Source: Hyphomicrobiales bacterium (GTDB lineage Bacteria > Pseudomonadota > Alphaproteobacteria > Rhizobiales > Rhizobiaceae). Taken from it: a stretch of DNA of 64,000 nucleotides. Made by a program: the position numbers and the translations under genes. Every line of letters starts with the position of its first letter. Positions within the stretch are counted from its first letter, which is position 1. Location: NCBI GenBank assembly GCA_900470805.1, contig UCCA01000006.1, positions 40,530 through 104,529 of the forward strand. The letters run 5' to 3'. The notes below the pieces were generated by a model. It was given only the letters and a program-made list of their open reading frames with translations. It made no database searches and had not been told where the DNA came from. Shown here one piece after another: positions 48,242-57,584 of this stretch.

Positions 48242-49138
48242 TCAGGGAAACAGCTTGAGGGTCTGCGCCATCTCGGCGCGGATCCAGGCCTTGAAATCCC
48301 TGACTTTCTTCGGCTCGCGCATCCCTTCCGACGTCACGAAATAATGGCCGAAGCCGGTCCTTGCGCGGATGCCGAAGGGAGCGATCAGCTGTCCCTGCTG
48401 CAGCGCGTGGCCAGCAAGCGTCTGCCATGCGAGCATGACCCCCTGCCCGGCGATCGCCGCATCGAGACAGAGCGAGGCGTCGTTGAAGACGTGGCGGGTT
48501 TCGAGCGTGGCGCCCGACAGGCCGGCCTCGCGCATCCACACGTCCCACGTAAACATTGCATTGGCATCGAGGATGGCCGGCAAGTGCAACAGGTCGGCAG
48601 GCTGCTTCAGGCGCTGCGCCATGGCAGGTGAGCAGACGGGAAAGACCTCCTGCGGCAGCAGAAGCTCAGCCTTTACGTCCGGCCACGCACCGGTGCCGAC
48701 GCGGATACCGATATCGACATCGCAGAGCGCCGGATTGACCAGCTTGATGGTGGCATCCATGCGCAGGTTGATATCGGGATGGCGTTCGGCGAAGCGATCT
48801 AGCCGGTAGACCAGCCAGCGGGCGGCGAAGACCGGCGCCACGGACACCGTCAGTATGCTGTCGTCGCGCCGCTGAAAGGCGGCGACCGCCTGCGACAGGC
48901 GGGCAAAGCCTTCGCTCAACCCGGCGACCAGCCGCGCACCGGCTTCCGTCGGAACCATGCCCCTCGGCGTGCGCTCGAAGACAAGATGGTCGAGCTGCGC
49001 CTCGGCCTTGATCACCTGCTGGCTGACGGCACCGATCGACACCCCGAGCTCTTCGGCCGCTGCCTGCAATGAGCCGAGCCGCCCGACGGCTTCGAGCGCG
49101 CGCAGACCGTTCAGATGCACCGCGTTCAGATTTCTCAT
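48242..49138 (-). CDS. LysR family regulator, GcvA-like (298 aa)
   Basis: The opening HLNGLRALEAVGRLGSLQAA and the recognition region LGVSIGAVSQQVIKAEAQLD fit the GcvA/AmpR branch of LysR regulators. The substrate-binding-like domain begins near residue 92. It is divergent from a small gene of unknown function with a 108-base shared region, in which I see no strong inverted repeat. Confidence 0.9.
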   Translation of the reverse strand: MRNLNAVHLNGLRALEAVGRLGSLQAAAEELGVSIGAVSQQVIKAEAQLDHLVFERTPRGMVPTEAGARLVAGLSEGFARLSQAVAAFQRRDDSILTVSVAPVFAARWLVYRLDRFAERHPDINLRMDATIKLVNPALCDVDIGIRVGTGAWPDVKAELLLPQEVFPVCSPAMAQRLKQPADLLHLPAILDANAMFTWDVWMREAGLSGATLETRHVFNDASLCLDAAIAGQGVMLAWQTLAGHALQQGQLIAPFGIRARTGFGHYFVTSEGMREPKKVRDFKAWIRAEMAQTLKLFP

Positions 49139-49246
49139 GCAGTTTTTCTATACCGGTGCACTCTTATTCTCAATTGAAATGCATGACCTGCGGGAAGAAA
49201 GTGGCGCCATCGCTGAATACCCCAAACAGAAAAGCGAGAAAGCGAC

Positions 49247-49444
49247 ATGCGATTGCTCAAGTTTTTCTTCAACTCCGGTGATGTGGATGCCGCACATCCG
49301 ATCCATACCAAGGTGGATCCGTTCGATCATCCCGATCTCGCCAGGATGTCGCTGACCGAGCTGGCGGACCTGCCGCTCGATCGGGATCAGTGGTCGATGC
49401 GGCCGCCCATGGCTGCGGCCGAGGTGCGGTGCACGGACGGCTGA
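49247..49444 (+). CDS. Small hypothetical protein (65 aa), divergent from LysR gene
   Basis: A small basic-then-acidic protein starting M-R-L-L-K-F-F-F-N-S-G-D-V-D-A-A-H, with several His and Asp residues and the stretch SLTELADLPLDRDQWSMRPP. GC-rich third positions and its position divergent from the LysR gene support a real gene. The ribosome site is weak and no family is recognised. It could be the regulatory target of the neighbouring LysR protein. Confidence 0.5.
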   Translation: MRLLKFFFNSGDVDAAHPIHTKVDPFDHPDLARMSLTELADLPLDRDQWSMRPPMAAAEVRCTDG

Positions 49445-49486
49445 GATCGGCTATTGTCTTCCTGATACGGAGAGGAAGAGCGTGGC

Positions 49487-49840
49487 ATGGCTGATAGCGT
49501 CGACAGCATATTCCAGCGGATCCTGCGGCTGGCCGCCGAAGCCGGGTTGCCCGGCGTCGAGGAAGGCACGTCCTATGGAAACCCGGCGCTCAAGGTCGGC
49601 GGAAAGTCGTTTGCCACAGTCAAGAACCACGAGACGCTGGTGATCTCGATCGGGCTCGACGAAAAGGAGGCGCTGCTGTCGCTGGCGCCTCATATCTATT
49701 TCCAGACGCCGCATTATGTCGGCTGGCAGTATCTGCCGGTGAGCATCGACGTGATCGACGACGAGGAGCTAAAGGACCGGCTGGTCGGCGCATGGCTGCT
49801 GCGCGCGCCGAAAAAGCTTGCGGCGACTTTCAACCGTTAG
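49487..49840 (+). CDS. MmcQ/YjbR family protein (117 aa)
   Basis: A small alpha/beta protein of the YjbR/CyaY-like fold, sometimes labelled DNA-binding from the structure of E. coli YjbR. Landmarks are EGTSYGNPALKVGGKSFATV near 26-45 and the C-terminal LVGAWLLRAPKKLAATF. The role is unknown. Its stop codon overlaps the convergent GST gene by four bases. Confidence 0.88.
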   Translation: MADSVDSIFQRILRLAAEAGLPGVEEGTSYGNPALKVGGKSFATVKNHETLVISIGLDEKEALLSLAPHIYFQTPHYVGWQYLPVSIDVIDDEELKDRLVGAWLLRAPKKLAATFNR

Positions 49841-50466
49841 CGTAGCGATGCCTTCTCCCGGGCAAGAGCGCGCTGCACGGCCGGACGTTCCAGCATGCGA
49901 GCGTGATGGGCCGCGGCCTTGGGAAACTCGGCCGGATCGACGCTGTCGCTCGGCAGCCAATCGGTCATGACGAAAAGATAGGGATCGGCAACCGAATAGC
50001 GCTCGCCCATCACCCAGGGGCCAGCGAACATCTTCTCCTCGATCAGCGTGAAGCTGTCGCGCATCGTCTGCGGCACCTTGGCCTTCATCGCGTCGTGGGC
50101 GGCGGGGTCGTCTGCCCAGCGGATGGCCCGGCGGCCGTGGGCGTGGTTCACGTGCACGGTCGAGCAGATGTAGTTGTTGAAGGATTGCAGGCTAGCGAAT
50201 TCAAATGGATCGTCGAGCGGCGCCAGCTTCGCCGCGGGTGCAATCGCGGCGATGTAGGCGAGGATGGCGGGCGTTTCGGTGATGATGCCCTGCTCCGTCA
50301 CCAGCGCCGGCACGCGGCCCTTCGGATTGATCGTCAGGAACGCCTCCGAGCGCTGCTCGCCGTCCGCGAAGTTCACCCGCCTTGCGTCGAACGGAAGACC
50401 GGACTCCTCGAGCGCGATCAGGCTTGCCAGCGAGCAGCTGCCCGGCGAAATATACAGTGTCAGCAT
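49837..50466 (-). CDS. Glutathione S-transferase, beta-class-like (209 aa)
   Basis: It begins MLTLYISPGSCSLASLIALE, where Cys and Ser at residues 11-12 mark the beta-class active site, followed by NPKGRVPALVTEQGIITETP with the cis-Pro loop. The helical C-terminal domain has the usual Asp-Pro-Tyr segment (SVADPYLFVMTDW). It likely conjugates or reduces electrophiles or disulfides with glutathione. It is the second GST within 3 kb, but similarity between the two is low, so this is not a recent duplication. Confidence 0.92.
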   Translation of the reverse strand: MLTLYISPGSCSLASLIALEESGLPFDARRVNFADGEQRSEAFLTINPKGRVPALVTEQGIITETPAILAYIAAIAPAAKLAPLDDPFEFASLQSFNNYICSTVHVNHAHGRRAIRWADDPAAHDAMKAKVPQTMRDSFTLIEEKMFAGPWVMGERYSVADPYLFVMTDWLPSDSVDPAEFPKAAAHHARMLERPAVQRALAREKASLR

Positions 50467-50584
50467 AAACGACTCCTTTTTGCCGAGAGCATAGAGCGAG
50501 GGCAGCGGATTGCCAGCCGAAAGCGCAGCCCGCGAGCGCGGCTAGTGGCCGGCCTTCTCCGCGTGCCCTGCCCTCGCCTCAGCC

Positions 50585-50950
50585 TCAGGCTGTCTTGGAG
50601 TATCCGGGAACGTCTTCCAGCCGGTACCAGACGGGAATGCCGCGTTCCCTGGCAATACGCACGTCGTTGTCGGCGCCCTTCGATTCACCGTCGAGACGCA
50701 GCACACCTTCGCAAAGCTGCAGCAATCGGCCGGCGACGGGATGAAATATCTGTTCGTAGAGATCGTCGCCTACCGTCTTGCCGCCGGCCGCGTGCCAGAT
50801 CGGCAGCGCCACCCATTCGCCGATCATCGGGACATGGCCGGCAAGGAACAGCGCATGCGACGGCTCTTCGAGGCGCTTCAGATTGGCCGCCATCTTTGCC
50901 GGGTCGTCGCCGGTGCCCGAGCGGTACGGGCCTGCAATCAAAATCAACAT
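50585..50950 (-). CDS. DUF4406 nucleoside-deoxyribosyltransferase-like protein (121 aa)
   Basis: A small Rossmann-like protein opening MLILIAGPYRSGT, a strand-loop also seen in nucleoside 2-deoxyribosyltransferases, with LFLAGHVPMIGEWVALPIWH and a late GADNDVRIARERGIPVWY. Relatives (DUF4406/DUF1937) are thought to bind nucleotides or nucleosides. ATG 50950 follows GAGGAG. It is divergent from a DeoR regulator; because DeoR proteins often sense sugar phosphates made from nucleosides, a shared pathway is conceivable. Confidence 0.8.
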   Translation of the reverse strand: MLILIAGPYRSGTGDDPAKMAANLKRLEEPSHALFLAGHVPMIGEWVALPIWHAAGGKTVGDDLYEQIFHPVAGRLLQLCEGVLRLDGESKGADNDVRIARERGIPVWYRLEDVPGYSKTA

Positions 50951-51067
50951 GTCGATCTCCTCAACTCCCGGCTCCATGCACGGGATTGCGTAAAAATGCA
51001 TGATATTTCTTGATTGTCGAATCATTTCGTGCATTATCGTGATACTTCATTCAACTTCGTGAGCCTA

Positions 51068-51823
51068 ATGCTGACCTCTCAACGCAAATCGCTGATCCTC
51101 GACATCCTCCGCCGCGACGGCCAGGTGATTGCCAAGCAGGTGGCGGAACAGCTGTCGCTGTCGGAAGACACGATCCGTCGCGACCTCCGCGAGATGGCGG
51201 CAGAAGGATTGCTGAAACGCGTGCATGGCGGGGCGATGCCGCTTTCGCCAGATCTGCCGGATTTCTCGACGCGCAAGGACGTGTCGCTGGAGGCCAAGCA
51301 GCGGCTGGGCGCCAAGGCCGCCAGCCTGATCAGACCCGACCAGATGATCTTTCTCGACGGCGGTACGACGACGGCGGAGATCGTCCGCAACCTGCCGCGC
51401 GGCTTCGGCTTTGCCGTTGTCACGCACAGCCCGACGATCGCCACCGAGCTGGAGCATCACCCGAGCGCCGAGGTGATCCTGATCGGCGGGCGGATCTACA
51501 AGCATTCGATGGTGGCCATCGGCGCCGTGGCCATGGCGGCGATTTCGCGGATCAGGCCCGATATCTTCTTCCTCGGCGTCACCGCCGCCCATCCAGTGCA
51601 CGGGCTGTCGACGGGAGATTTCGAGGAAGCGGCGATCAAGCGGCATATCGCCGGATGTTCGGCCGAGACCTACGTGTTGCTGACAGAGGAAAAATTCGAC
51701 CGGGCGTCGGCCTGTCAGGTCCTGCCTGTCGCCGAGGTGTCCGGGTTGATCGTTCCCGAGGGGATGACGGAGGCGCAGCTCTCCGCCTATCGCAGCCTCA
51801 ACCCTGCGATCCTCGCGGCCTAG
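51068..51823 (+). CDS. DeoR/GlpR family regulator (251 aa)
   Basis: An N-terminal DeoR helix-turn-helix (QRKSLILDILRRDGQVIAKQ, then LSLSEDTIRRDLREMAAEGL) is joined to a sugar-phosphate isomerase-like sensor domain with DGGTTTAEIVRNLP and IGGRIYKHSMVAIGAVAM. It normally represses a sugar or nucleoside catabolic operon until a phosphorylated intermediate binds. The neighbours are a divergent DUF4406 gene and a convergent membrane protein, so the regulated pathway is not obvious. ATG 51068 has no clear ribosome site; GTG 51059 is an alternative. Confidence 0.92.
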   Translation: MLTSQRKSLILDILRRDGQVIAKQVAEQLSLSEDTIRRDLREMAAEGLLKRVHGGAMPLSPDLPDFSTRKDVSLEAKQRLGAKAASLIRPDQMIFLDGGTTTAEIVRNLPRGFGFAVVTHSPTIATELEHHPSAEVILIGGRIYKHSMVAIGAVAMAAISRIRPDIFFLGVTAAHPVHGLSTGDFEEAAIKRHIAGCSAETYVLLTEEKFDRASACQVLPVAEVSGLIVPEGMTEAQLSAYRSLNPAILAA

Positions 51824-51826
51824 CCC

Positions 51827-52576
51827 TCAACGCCGCGATGCTCGCGGCACGGCGTGCGTCAGCAGGCGTGCACGGAGATCGCCGAGCGCCGCCGGCAGCA
51901 GGCTGGCGGCGAGACCGGTCGTGAAGACCGCCAGGGCGAGATAGGTTGGCACATCTCCGGCGCCGCCAAGGCTTAGCGCATCGTGAAGCTTGGGTTGCCA
52001 TGCGGCGAGGTGGGTCGAGAGCGACGGCATGTTCAGCATGCGGCCTGGTATCCAGGCAAAATCGGGGGTCTGCGCCAAAGCAGCCAGCCCGCCATAGACG
52101 GCCGAGAGCCGGATGGCGGTTCTCAGCCAGCGCCACGGACCAAGCGGCGCATCGTCCGCCTCCTCGAAGGACCAGCCGATATAGGTGCAGAACACCACCA
52201 GGAACGGGAAGGCCAGCGGAATGTTCTCCAGCACCTTTTCCGAGTTGAGCTGCCCCGTCCAGGCATTGGCGAGCAACAGCGGAAACGGCGCGGACGCGAC
52301 GAAGAGGGCGAAGACGAACAGGCACCACAGCCAGCCGAGGCCGATATAGTGGATGCGGGCAAAGGTGACGACGAGGATGATGCAGGCGGCGAGATAGTAG
52401 CCGACCGGCTTGATCGTGCCGGTCATCGTCAGGATCAGCGGGCCGCAGGAGCCGGCGATGCGGGCGCAGCCGGATGTGGCGACCGTGGCCCAGGTGACGT
52501 AATCGAAGCTCATCGCAAAGAACAGGAAGACCGCCAAAGCGATCAGCATCCACCAAAGATAGCGGCCTGCAAACAT
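51827..52576 (-). CDS. Integral membrane protein of unknown function (249 aa)
   Basis: About six to seven predicted transmembrane segments, beginning YLWWMLIALAVFLFFAMSFD near residue 6. A small polar loop carries three cysteines (ATSGCARIAGSCGPLI, plus another later). Segments at about 60-125 are Trp- and Phe-rich. I recognise no family. It ends three bases after the convergent DeoR gene. Confidence 0.75.
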   Translation of the reverse strand: MFAGRYLWWMLIALAVFLFFAMSFDYVTWATVATSGCARIAGSCGPLILTMTGTIKPVGYYLAACIILVVTFARIHYIGLGWLWCLFVFALFVASAPFPLLLANAWTGQLNSEKVLENIPLAFPFLVVFCTYIGWSFEEADDAPLGPWRWLRTAIRLSAVYGGLAALAQTPDFAWIPGRMLNMPSLSTHLAAWQPKLHDALSLGGAGDVPTYLALAVFTTGLAASLLPAALGDLRARLLTHAVPRASRR

Positions 52577-52723
52577 ATCCTGCCCTCATGGCGTTCGATG
52601 TACTGCGCCGAGAGTAGCTTAACCGGGCAAAAGCGCACGCGCTCTCGCCTGGTTTAGTTTCATATATATTAGATCACGCTATCTCTTATAGTATGGCTGT
52701 ATCGTTTCGATACGCGTTCGTTA

Positions 52724-53725
52724 TCAAACACCTTCAACTGCGCGAATATCGCCGACGTGGATACCATTCCAGTTGTGCATGCTGACGGTGGCCATGGCGT
52801 CCAGACCGGCACGAACAGCCGTGTCCTTCTCGAAGAAGCGCGCAAGCGCCGCGGCCACCATGGCCTCGGCAGCGCGGCTATGACCATCGTCGCACTTGAC
52901 TGCTATGCTCACGCCCTGCTCGGGAATGGCGGCGCAGAAGACGCCTTCGGCGCCCGTCTTGGCGAAGATCTTGCCCGGCGCGATCCGCATCAACGATGTG
53001 CAGGCGCGACCCGTGCCGGCGACATAGAAGGGTTCCGCCATGCAGGCGTCAAACAGCCGCCGCGCGGCCTTGGCGCGCAAGGGTTCGAGACCGGTGCCGG
53101 TCGCCATCCTGGCGAAGCCGTGGGCGAGGCCCTTGAGCGGCACCGCATAGGTCGGGATCGAGCAGCCGTCGGTGCCGCAATTGTCGCGACCGAGCGTGGC
53201 GCCCGTCAGGCTCTCCATCGTGGCGCGTATTTCGCGCTGCAGCGGATGATCGTAGCCGACATAGCCCTTCGGATCGACGCCCTGGTGCACGCAGGTGCAG
53301 ACGAAGCCGGAATGCTTGCCGGAGCAGTTGTTGTGGAGCGCCGTCGGCTTGTCCATGGTGCGGGCCTGATGGATCAGCACCTTCTGGCTCGACGACCAGT
53401 GACCGCCGCATTCGAGCGTCTCGACATCGCGGCCGGCGCGCGCCAGCATCGCGGCGGCCAGCGCCACGTGTTCGTCTTCGCCATTGTGCGAGGAGCAGGC
53501 GAGCGCCAGTTCCTTGTCTCCGAAGCCGTAGGCATCAGCCGCGCCGCTTTCGACCAGCGGCAGCGCCTGCATCGCCTTGCAGGCGGAGCGCGGAAAGGTC
53601 GGAGCATCGACATCGCCGGCCGAGAAGATGATCTTGCCATCGCCATCGACGGCAATGACGGCGCCGCGATGCCAGCTTTCGACACGGGCGCCGCGGGTAA
53701 CTTCAACGGTGACGGGATTGGTCAT
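52724..53725 (-). CDS. ansA: L-asparaginase, Rhizobium etli ReAV-type (333 aa)
   Basis: A member of the AnsA family unrelated to the E. coli and plant asparaginases; it hydrolyses asparagine to aspartate and ammonia. Ser47-x-x-Lys50 (RSACK), Ser79 (CSSHNGED), and the zinc-site residues Cys134 and Lys137 (NNCSGKH) and Cys188 (GTDGCS) match positions known from the R. etli ReAV structure, offset by one; Lys256 (FAKTGAEG) is probably the second tandem Lys. ATG 53725 is chosen; the longer frame adds an unlikely Cys-rich leader. In rhizobia the enzyme supports growth on asparagine. Confidence 0.92.
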   Translation of the reverse strand: MTNPVTVEVTRGARVESWHRGAVIAVDGDGKIIFSAGDVDAPTFPRSACKAMQALPLVESGAADAYGFGDKELALACSSHNGEDEHVALAAAMLARAGRDVETLECGGHWSSSQKVLIHQARTMDKPTALHNNCSGKHSGFVCTCVHQGVDPKGYVGYDHPLQREIRATMESLTGATLGRDNCGTDGCSIPTYAVPLKGLAHGFARMATGTGLEPLRAKAARRLFDACMAEPFYVAGTGRACTSLMRIAPGKIFAKTGAEGVFCAAIPEQGVSIAVKCDDGHSRAAEAMVAAALARFFEKDTAVRAGLDAMATVSMHNWNGIHVGDIRAVEGV

Positions 53726-53901
53726 GCAAGGGGTATCCTGATCTTCTGGTGAGGCTGTCACGCATAAATGATGAGCGCGATAAAGCAATCGGCTCTGACA
53801 GGAAAAAAGCGACCAAATTGCGCCATCTTGCCAAGCGCACATTGGCCTGCCGGGCATTCACTTGGTCGCAACCTCACGTCAGAAAAGGTCACCGGCGTTT
53901 C

Positions 53902-54639
53902 ATGCGTCATGTCAAACGGCTCCTTCTTCTCATCCTCGTCGTCTATCTGCTGCCGGCGCTGGCATCGGCCGGCTGGTGGTCGATGCAGAACCATCCGACC
54001 TCCTGGCGGGAGGCGAACTGGGGCACATCTGGCGTGCTGCCGAAGGCCGATGCCGGGCACGATGCGGCGATCTACATCATGTCGGCGAGCACCGGCGGGC
54101 TGAAGGGCGCGGTCGCCAGCCACTCCTGGATCGTCACCAAGGCCGCCGGCGACACCAGCTACAATCGCTACGACAAGGTCGGCTGGGGCGCGCCGATCCG
54201 ACGCAACAACTATGTCGCCGACGCCTACTGGTATTCGAACACGCCAAGGATCGTGCGTGCGATCAAGGGCGCCGAGGCATCAGGGCTCATTCCCGAGGTC
54301 GAAGCGGCGATCCAGTCCTATCCATATGCCGGCGTCGGCGACTACCGGATCTATCCCGGCCCGAACTCCAACAGCTTCGTCGCGCATGTGCTGCGCGCTG
54401 TGCCCGACCTCGGCACGGTGCTGCCGCCCGACGCCGTGGGCCGCGACTTCCTGACCGACGGCCGCCTGTTCGAGATCGACGCCGACGGCCGCGACATGCA
54501 CGCCACCCTCTACGGCCTCGTCGGCATTGCCGCCGGCGCGCGCAGCGGCTTCGAGGTGCATTCCATGGGACTGGTGGCAGGGATCGACATCGCCAATCCG
54601 GGACTGAAGATTCCGGCTTTCGGGCGGATCGGGCTGTGA
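53902..54639 (+). CDS. DUF3750 family protein with N-terminal membrane anchor (245 aa)
   Basis: A short N-terminal hydrophobic segment (KRLLLLILVVYLLPALASAG, residues 5-24) acts as signal or anchor; the remainder (about 40-245) fits DUF3750, with ASHSWIVTKAAGDTSYNRYD, YAGVGDYRIYPGPNSNSFVA and an N-S-F-V-A-H-V-L segment reminiscent of NlpC/P60-like or LRAT-like folds (H and a later Asn/His). No enzyme activity is known to me. ATG 53902 is selected from several upstream frames because it begins directly at the signal. Confidence 0.85.
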   Translation: MRHVKRLLLLILVVYLLPALASAGWWSMQNHPTSWREANWGTSGVLPKADAGHDAAIYIMSASTGGLKGAVASHSWIVTKAAGDTSYNRYDKVGWGAPIRRNNYVADAYWYSNTPRIVRAIKGAEASGLIPEVEAAIQSYPYAGVGDYRIYPGPNSNSFVAHVLRAVPDLGTVLPPDAVGRDFLTDGRLFEIDADGRDMHATLYGLVGIAAGARSGFEVHSMGLVAGIDIANPGLKIPAFGRIGL

Positions 54640-54758
54640 GTGAGAATCGAGGTCGCGGATTCCGGCGACGCATCACCTGATTTGACTGCTGGCATCACAA
54701 ACACTGGTTATTCAAAAGCACACTAACGGTTTATAGCTTTGGCGCAGGGAATCACGCC

Positions 54759-55973
54759 ATGCCATCAGCCTTGTCTTCCATCATCCGCGATCACCGGATC
54801 CGCGTCCCGACGCTGACGCTGGTGGCGCTTGCCTTCACCTATGCCTCGACCATGCCGTATCAATCGATGATCGGCATCAGCGAACTCGGCCTGTCGGATC
54901 GCGCCTATTCCGGACTCATTTTTGTTGCGGCGCTGGTCAATGTTACCACCAGCCTGACGCTTGGCATCTGGTCGGACAGGCTGAACGATCGCCGACCGCT
55001 GGTGCTGGCGCTGTCGGTCTGCGGCATGCTCGGCTTCGGCATGATCTACGAGTTCCGTACGGCTGCCGTTTTCATCTTCGCGACACTGGTGCTGATCCCG
55101 ATCAGCAACTCCACCTATTCGATCCTCCTTGCCAGCATCCGGGCAGCGACCAACACGATGGAGCGCGGGCGCGGCGCGGCGATCACCGCCACGGTGCGCG
55201 CCCTGTTTTCCGGCTCCTGGGCCCTGGCACCGGGTCTGATCGGCCTCTATCTCCTCAATTCGCAGTCAATGACGCCGGCCTACGGTATTGCCGGCCTCGC
55301 CAGCCTGACCTGCTTCTGCCTCTACCTGTTCCTTGCCCGGCCGGCACCAAAACGCGAGGGCGCACTGACCCAGCACGTTGGCTTTCTTCCGTCGCTCGGC
55401 CGGATCTTTTCGCCATATGTGCTGTCGCGCATCGGCGTGATGGCGCTGTTGATCGGGATGCAGCGGTCAAACAGCGTGGTCTCGCCGCTGATCATCACTC
55501 ATGCCGCCGGCGGCAGCGTCGTCGATGTCGGGTTCATGGCCGGTCTCGTGGCATTCATGGAAATGCCGTTCATGATGATGTGGGGCGCGCTGCAGCGGCG
55601 GTTCCGCAGCGCTCACCTGCTTGCCCTGGGAACGCTGATCTATTGTGTGTACCTTGCACTTCTCGGCTTTGCCTCGGTGCCGTGGCACATCTACGCGCTG
55701 GTGCCGATCAACGCCTGCGGCACCGCTGCGATCCTCAGCATTCCCATCACCTACATGCAGGACCTGATCGCCGATCGGCCGGGACTCGGCAGTTCGCTGA
55801 TCTCGGTCAACACCTTCGTTGCTAACGGTCTCAGTGCTGCCATCTTTGCCACAGGCACCAGCTTCACCAGCTATTCCGGCACCGCTCAGTTCGCGGCCGC
55901 CATCGGCCTTGTCTCGATCGGGCTGCTGCTGTTTCTTGAGCGAAACCCGCGCACGGTGCGGTTGCCGGCGTAG
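54759..55973 (+). CDS. MFS sugar-efflux-type transporter (SetB-like, 404 aa)
   Basis: A 12-helix major facilitator protein, opening RVPTLTLVALAFTYASTMPY. The loop after helix 2 is GIWSDRLNDRRPLVLALSVC, a variant of the MFS signature. A broad resemblance to the sugar efflux transporters of the Set family includes the short N-terminus and the YEFRTAAVFIFATLVLIPIS segment. ATG 54759 follows AGGGA. Confidence 0.87.
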   Translation: MPSALSSIIRDHRIRVPTLTLVALAFTYASTMPYQSMIGISELGLSDRAYSGLIFVAALVNVTTSLTLGIWSDRLNDRRPLVLALSVCGMLGFGMIYEFRTAAVFIFATLVLIPISNSTYSILLASIRAATNTMERGRGAAITATVRALFSGSWALAPGLIGLYLLNSQSMTPAYGIAGLASLTCFCLYLFLARPAPKREGALTQHVGFLPSLGRIFSPYVLSRIGVMALLIGMQRSNSVVSPLIITHAAGGSVVDVGFMAGLVAFMEMPFMMMWGALQRRFRSAHLLALGTLIYCVYLALLGFASVPWHIYALVPINACGTAAILSIPITYMQDLIADRPGLGSSLISVNTFVANGLSAAIFATGTSFTSYSGTAQFAAAIGLVSIGLLLFLERNPRTVRLPA

Positions 55974-56116
55974 GGTATGTTCATGCAATGAGGTTGGTAG
56001 GACCTCGTCGTGCCATTGCATTTGCGTGAAAGCGTGCTGATGCGTTAGGCAATTGGGAGAATATGTTACTTGCAAGAAAACGATACCCATTCGGGGAATG
56101 ACTCAAGGCGTACCGC

Positions 56117-57565
56117 ATGACCAGCACCGCAACCCCTTCCCCTGACAAGGCCTCCGTGTTCCAGCTTTTCTCCAGACCGGTGCTACCGGCGACGTTGATG
56201 CTGGGTGGGGGCGTGACGCTTTATGCGGTGGAGACCTACATCATGGCGACGGTCGCGCCATCGATCGTGCGCGATATCGGCGGGTTGCCGTTGCTGTTTT
56301 GGGTGACGACGCTTTATGTCGCGGCGGCCGTGCTCGGGTCGATCTTCGTCGCCATGCGGCCGCGCGGCACCGGGTTGCGGACGGTCTATGTGGCCGGGGC
56401 GGTGATGTTCGCGCTGGGTAGTCTCGTGTGCGGGCTGGCGCCGTCGATGCCGGTGGTGCTGGTCGGCCGCGCCGTCCAGGGGTTTGGCGCCGGCGTACTG
56501 GCGGCGCTTGCTTATGCCTTCATCCGCTTCGCCTACCCCGAGGCGCTGTGGCGCAAGGCATCGACGCTTTATGCGGCGATCTGGGGCGTCTCGACGTTGC
56601 TCGGCCCCAGCCTTGGCGGTGTGTTTTCCGATGGCAGCAACTGGCGCCATGCCTTTCTGCTGATCGTTCCGGTCAGCGCACTGATGGCCGTGCTCGGGCC
56701 GCTGCTGCTGCCGAAGGCCGACGATGATCGCGCCGCCGGCAAGGTGCCGATGCCGCAGATCGGCCTGCTGCTCGCCGCCGTGTTGCTGGTCAGCCTGGCC
56801 GGGACGATCGAGGCGACGCAGGCCAAGGCGCTTCTGATCGCCTTGTCGATCGCTGCCGTCGTCGCCATGCTCGCCATCGAAAAGCGCAGCGACAACCGGC
56901 TGCTCCCATCCGGCGCCGTCACCCTCGGCAATCCGCTGGCGCGGGTCTATCTGATCGTCTTCCTGCTGATGCTGGTGCTGACCAGCGATATCTACATCCC
57001 CTATTTCCTGCAGACGCTGCACAATATCACGCCGCTGGAATCGGGTTACCTGACGGCGCTGGTGGCGCTCGGCTGGACGATCGCCGCCTTTATCAGCAGC
57101 ACGCTCTCCGGCCGACGGGCGAGCCAGGCGATCGTTGTCGGCTGCGTGCTCGAAACCATCGCGGCGGCGTCGCTGGCGCTGTTTCTGGCGCGCGACAACC
57201 AGGCTGGCGCGCTGTCGGTGCTGACGCCGGCGGTCATCGGCATGTTTCTGATGGGTTTCGGCGTCGGCATGGCCTGGGCGCACCTGACCACCAAGATCCT
57301 GCACATCGTCGAGAATGCCGAACAGGACAAGGCATCGGCGGCAATCACAACCGTGCAATCTTTGGGAAGTGCTTTCGGCGCGGCGCTGGCGGGCGTGATC
57401 GTCAACAGCACCGGACTGGTGACGCCAGGCGGCATTTCCGGCAGCGTTTCGGCGGCGCACTGGCTGTATGTGCTGATGGCGCTGCCGGGGCTGCTGACGA
57501 TCGCCATCTCGCTGTCGATCCGGGCGACGGGGGACCGGACCGAGGAGCAAGCGGCAGCGGCCTGA
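56117..57565 (+). CDS. MFS exporter, DHA2/EmrB-QacA-type (482 aa)
   Basis: About fourteen transmembrane helices with the DHA2 signatures: ETYIMATVAPSIVRDIGGLP near helix 1, LVGRAVQGFGAGVLAALAYA in helix 4 and GVSTLLGPSLGGVF in helix 5. Such pumps expel drugs or siderophores using the proton gradient. It lies 143 bases after another MFS gene on the same strand; no regulator is adjacent. The first helix lacks the usual Asp pair in the D-x-x-I-V motif (E-T-Y-I-M-A here). Confidence 0.88.
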   Translation: MTSTATPSPDKASVFQLFSRPVLPATLMLGGGVTLYAVETYIMATVAPSIVRDIGGLPLLFWVTTLYVAAAVLGSIFVAMRPRGTGLRTVYVAGAVMFALGSLVCGLAPSMPVVLVGRAVQGFGAGVLAALAYAFIRFAYPEALWRKASTLYAAIWGVSTLLGPSLGGVFSDGSNWRHAFLLIVPVSALMAVLGPLLLPKADDDRAAGKVPMPQIGLLLAAVLLVSLAGTIEATQAKALLIALSIAAVVAMLAIEKRSDNRLLPSGAVTLGNPLARVYLIVFLLMLVLTSDIYIPYFLQTLHNITPLESGYLTALVALGWTIAAFISSTLSGRRASQAIVVGCVLETIAAASLALFLARDNQAGALSVLTPAVIGMFLMGFGVGMAWAHLTTKILHIVENAEQDKASAAITTVQSLGSAFGAALAGVIVNSTGLVTPGGISGSVSAAHWLYVLMALPGLLTIAISLSIRATGDRTEEQAAAA

Positions 57566-57584
57566 GCGTCAAACCGCCAGACCG

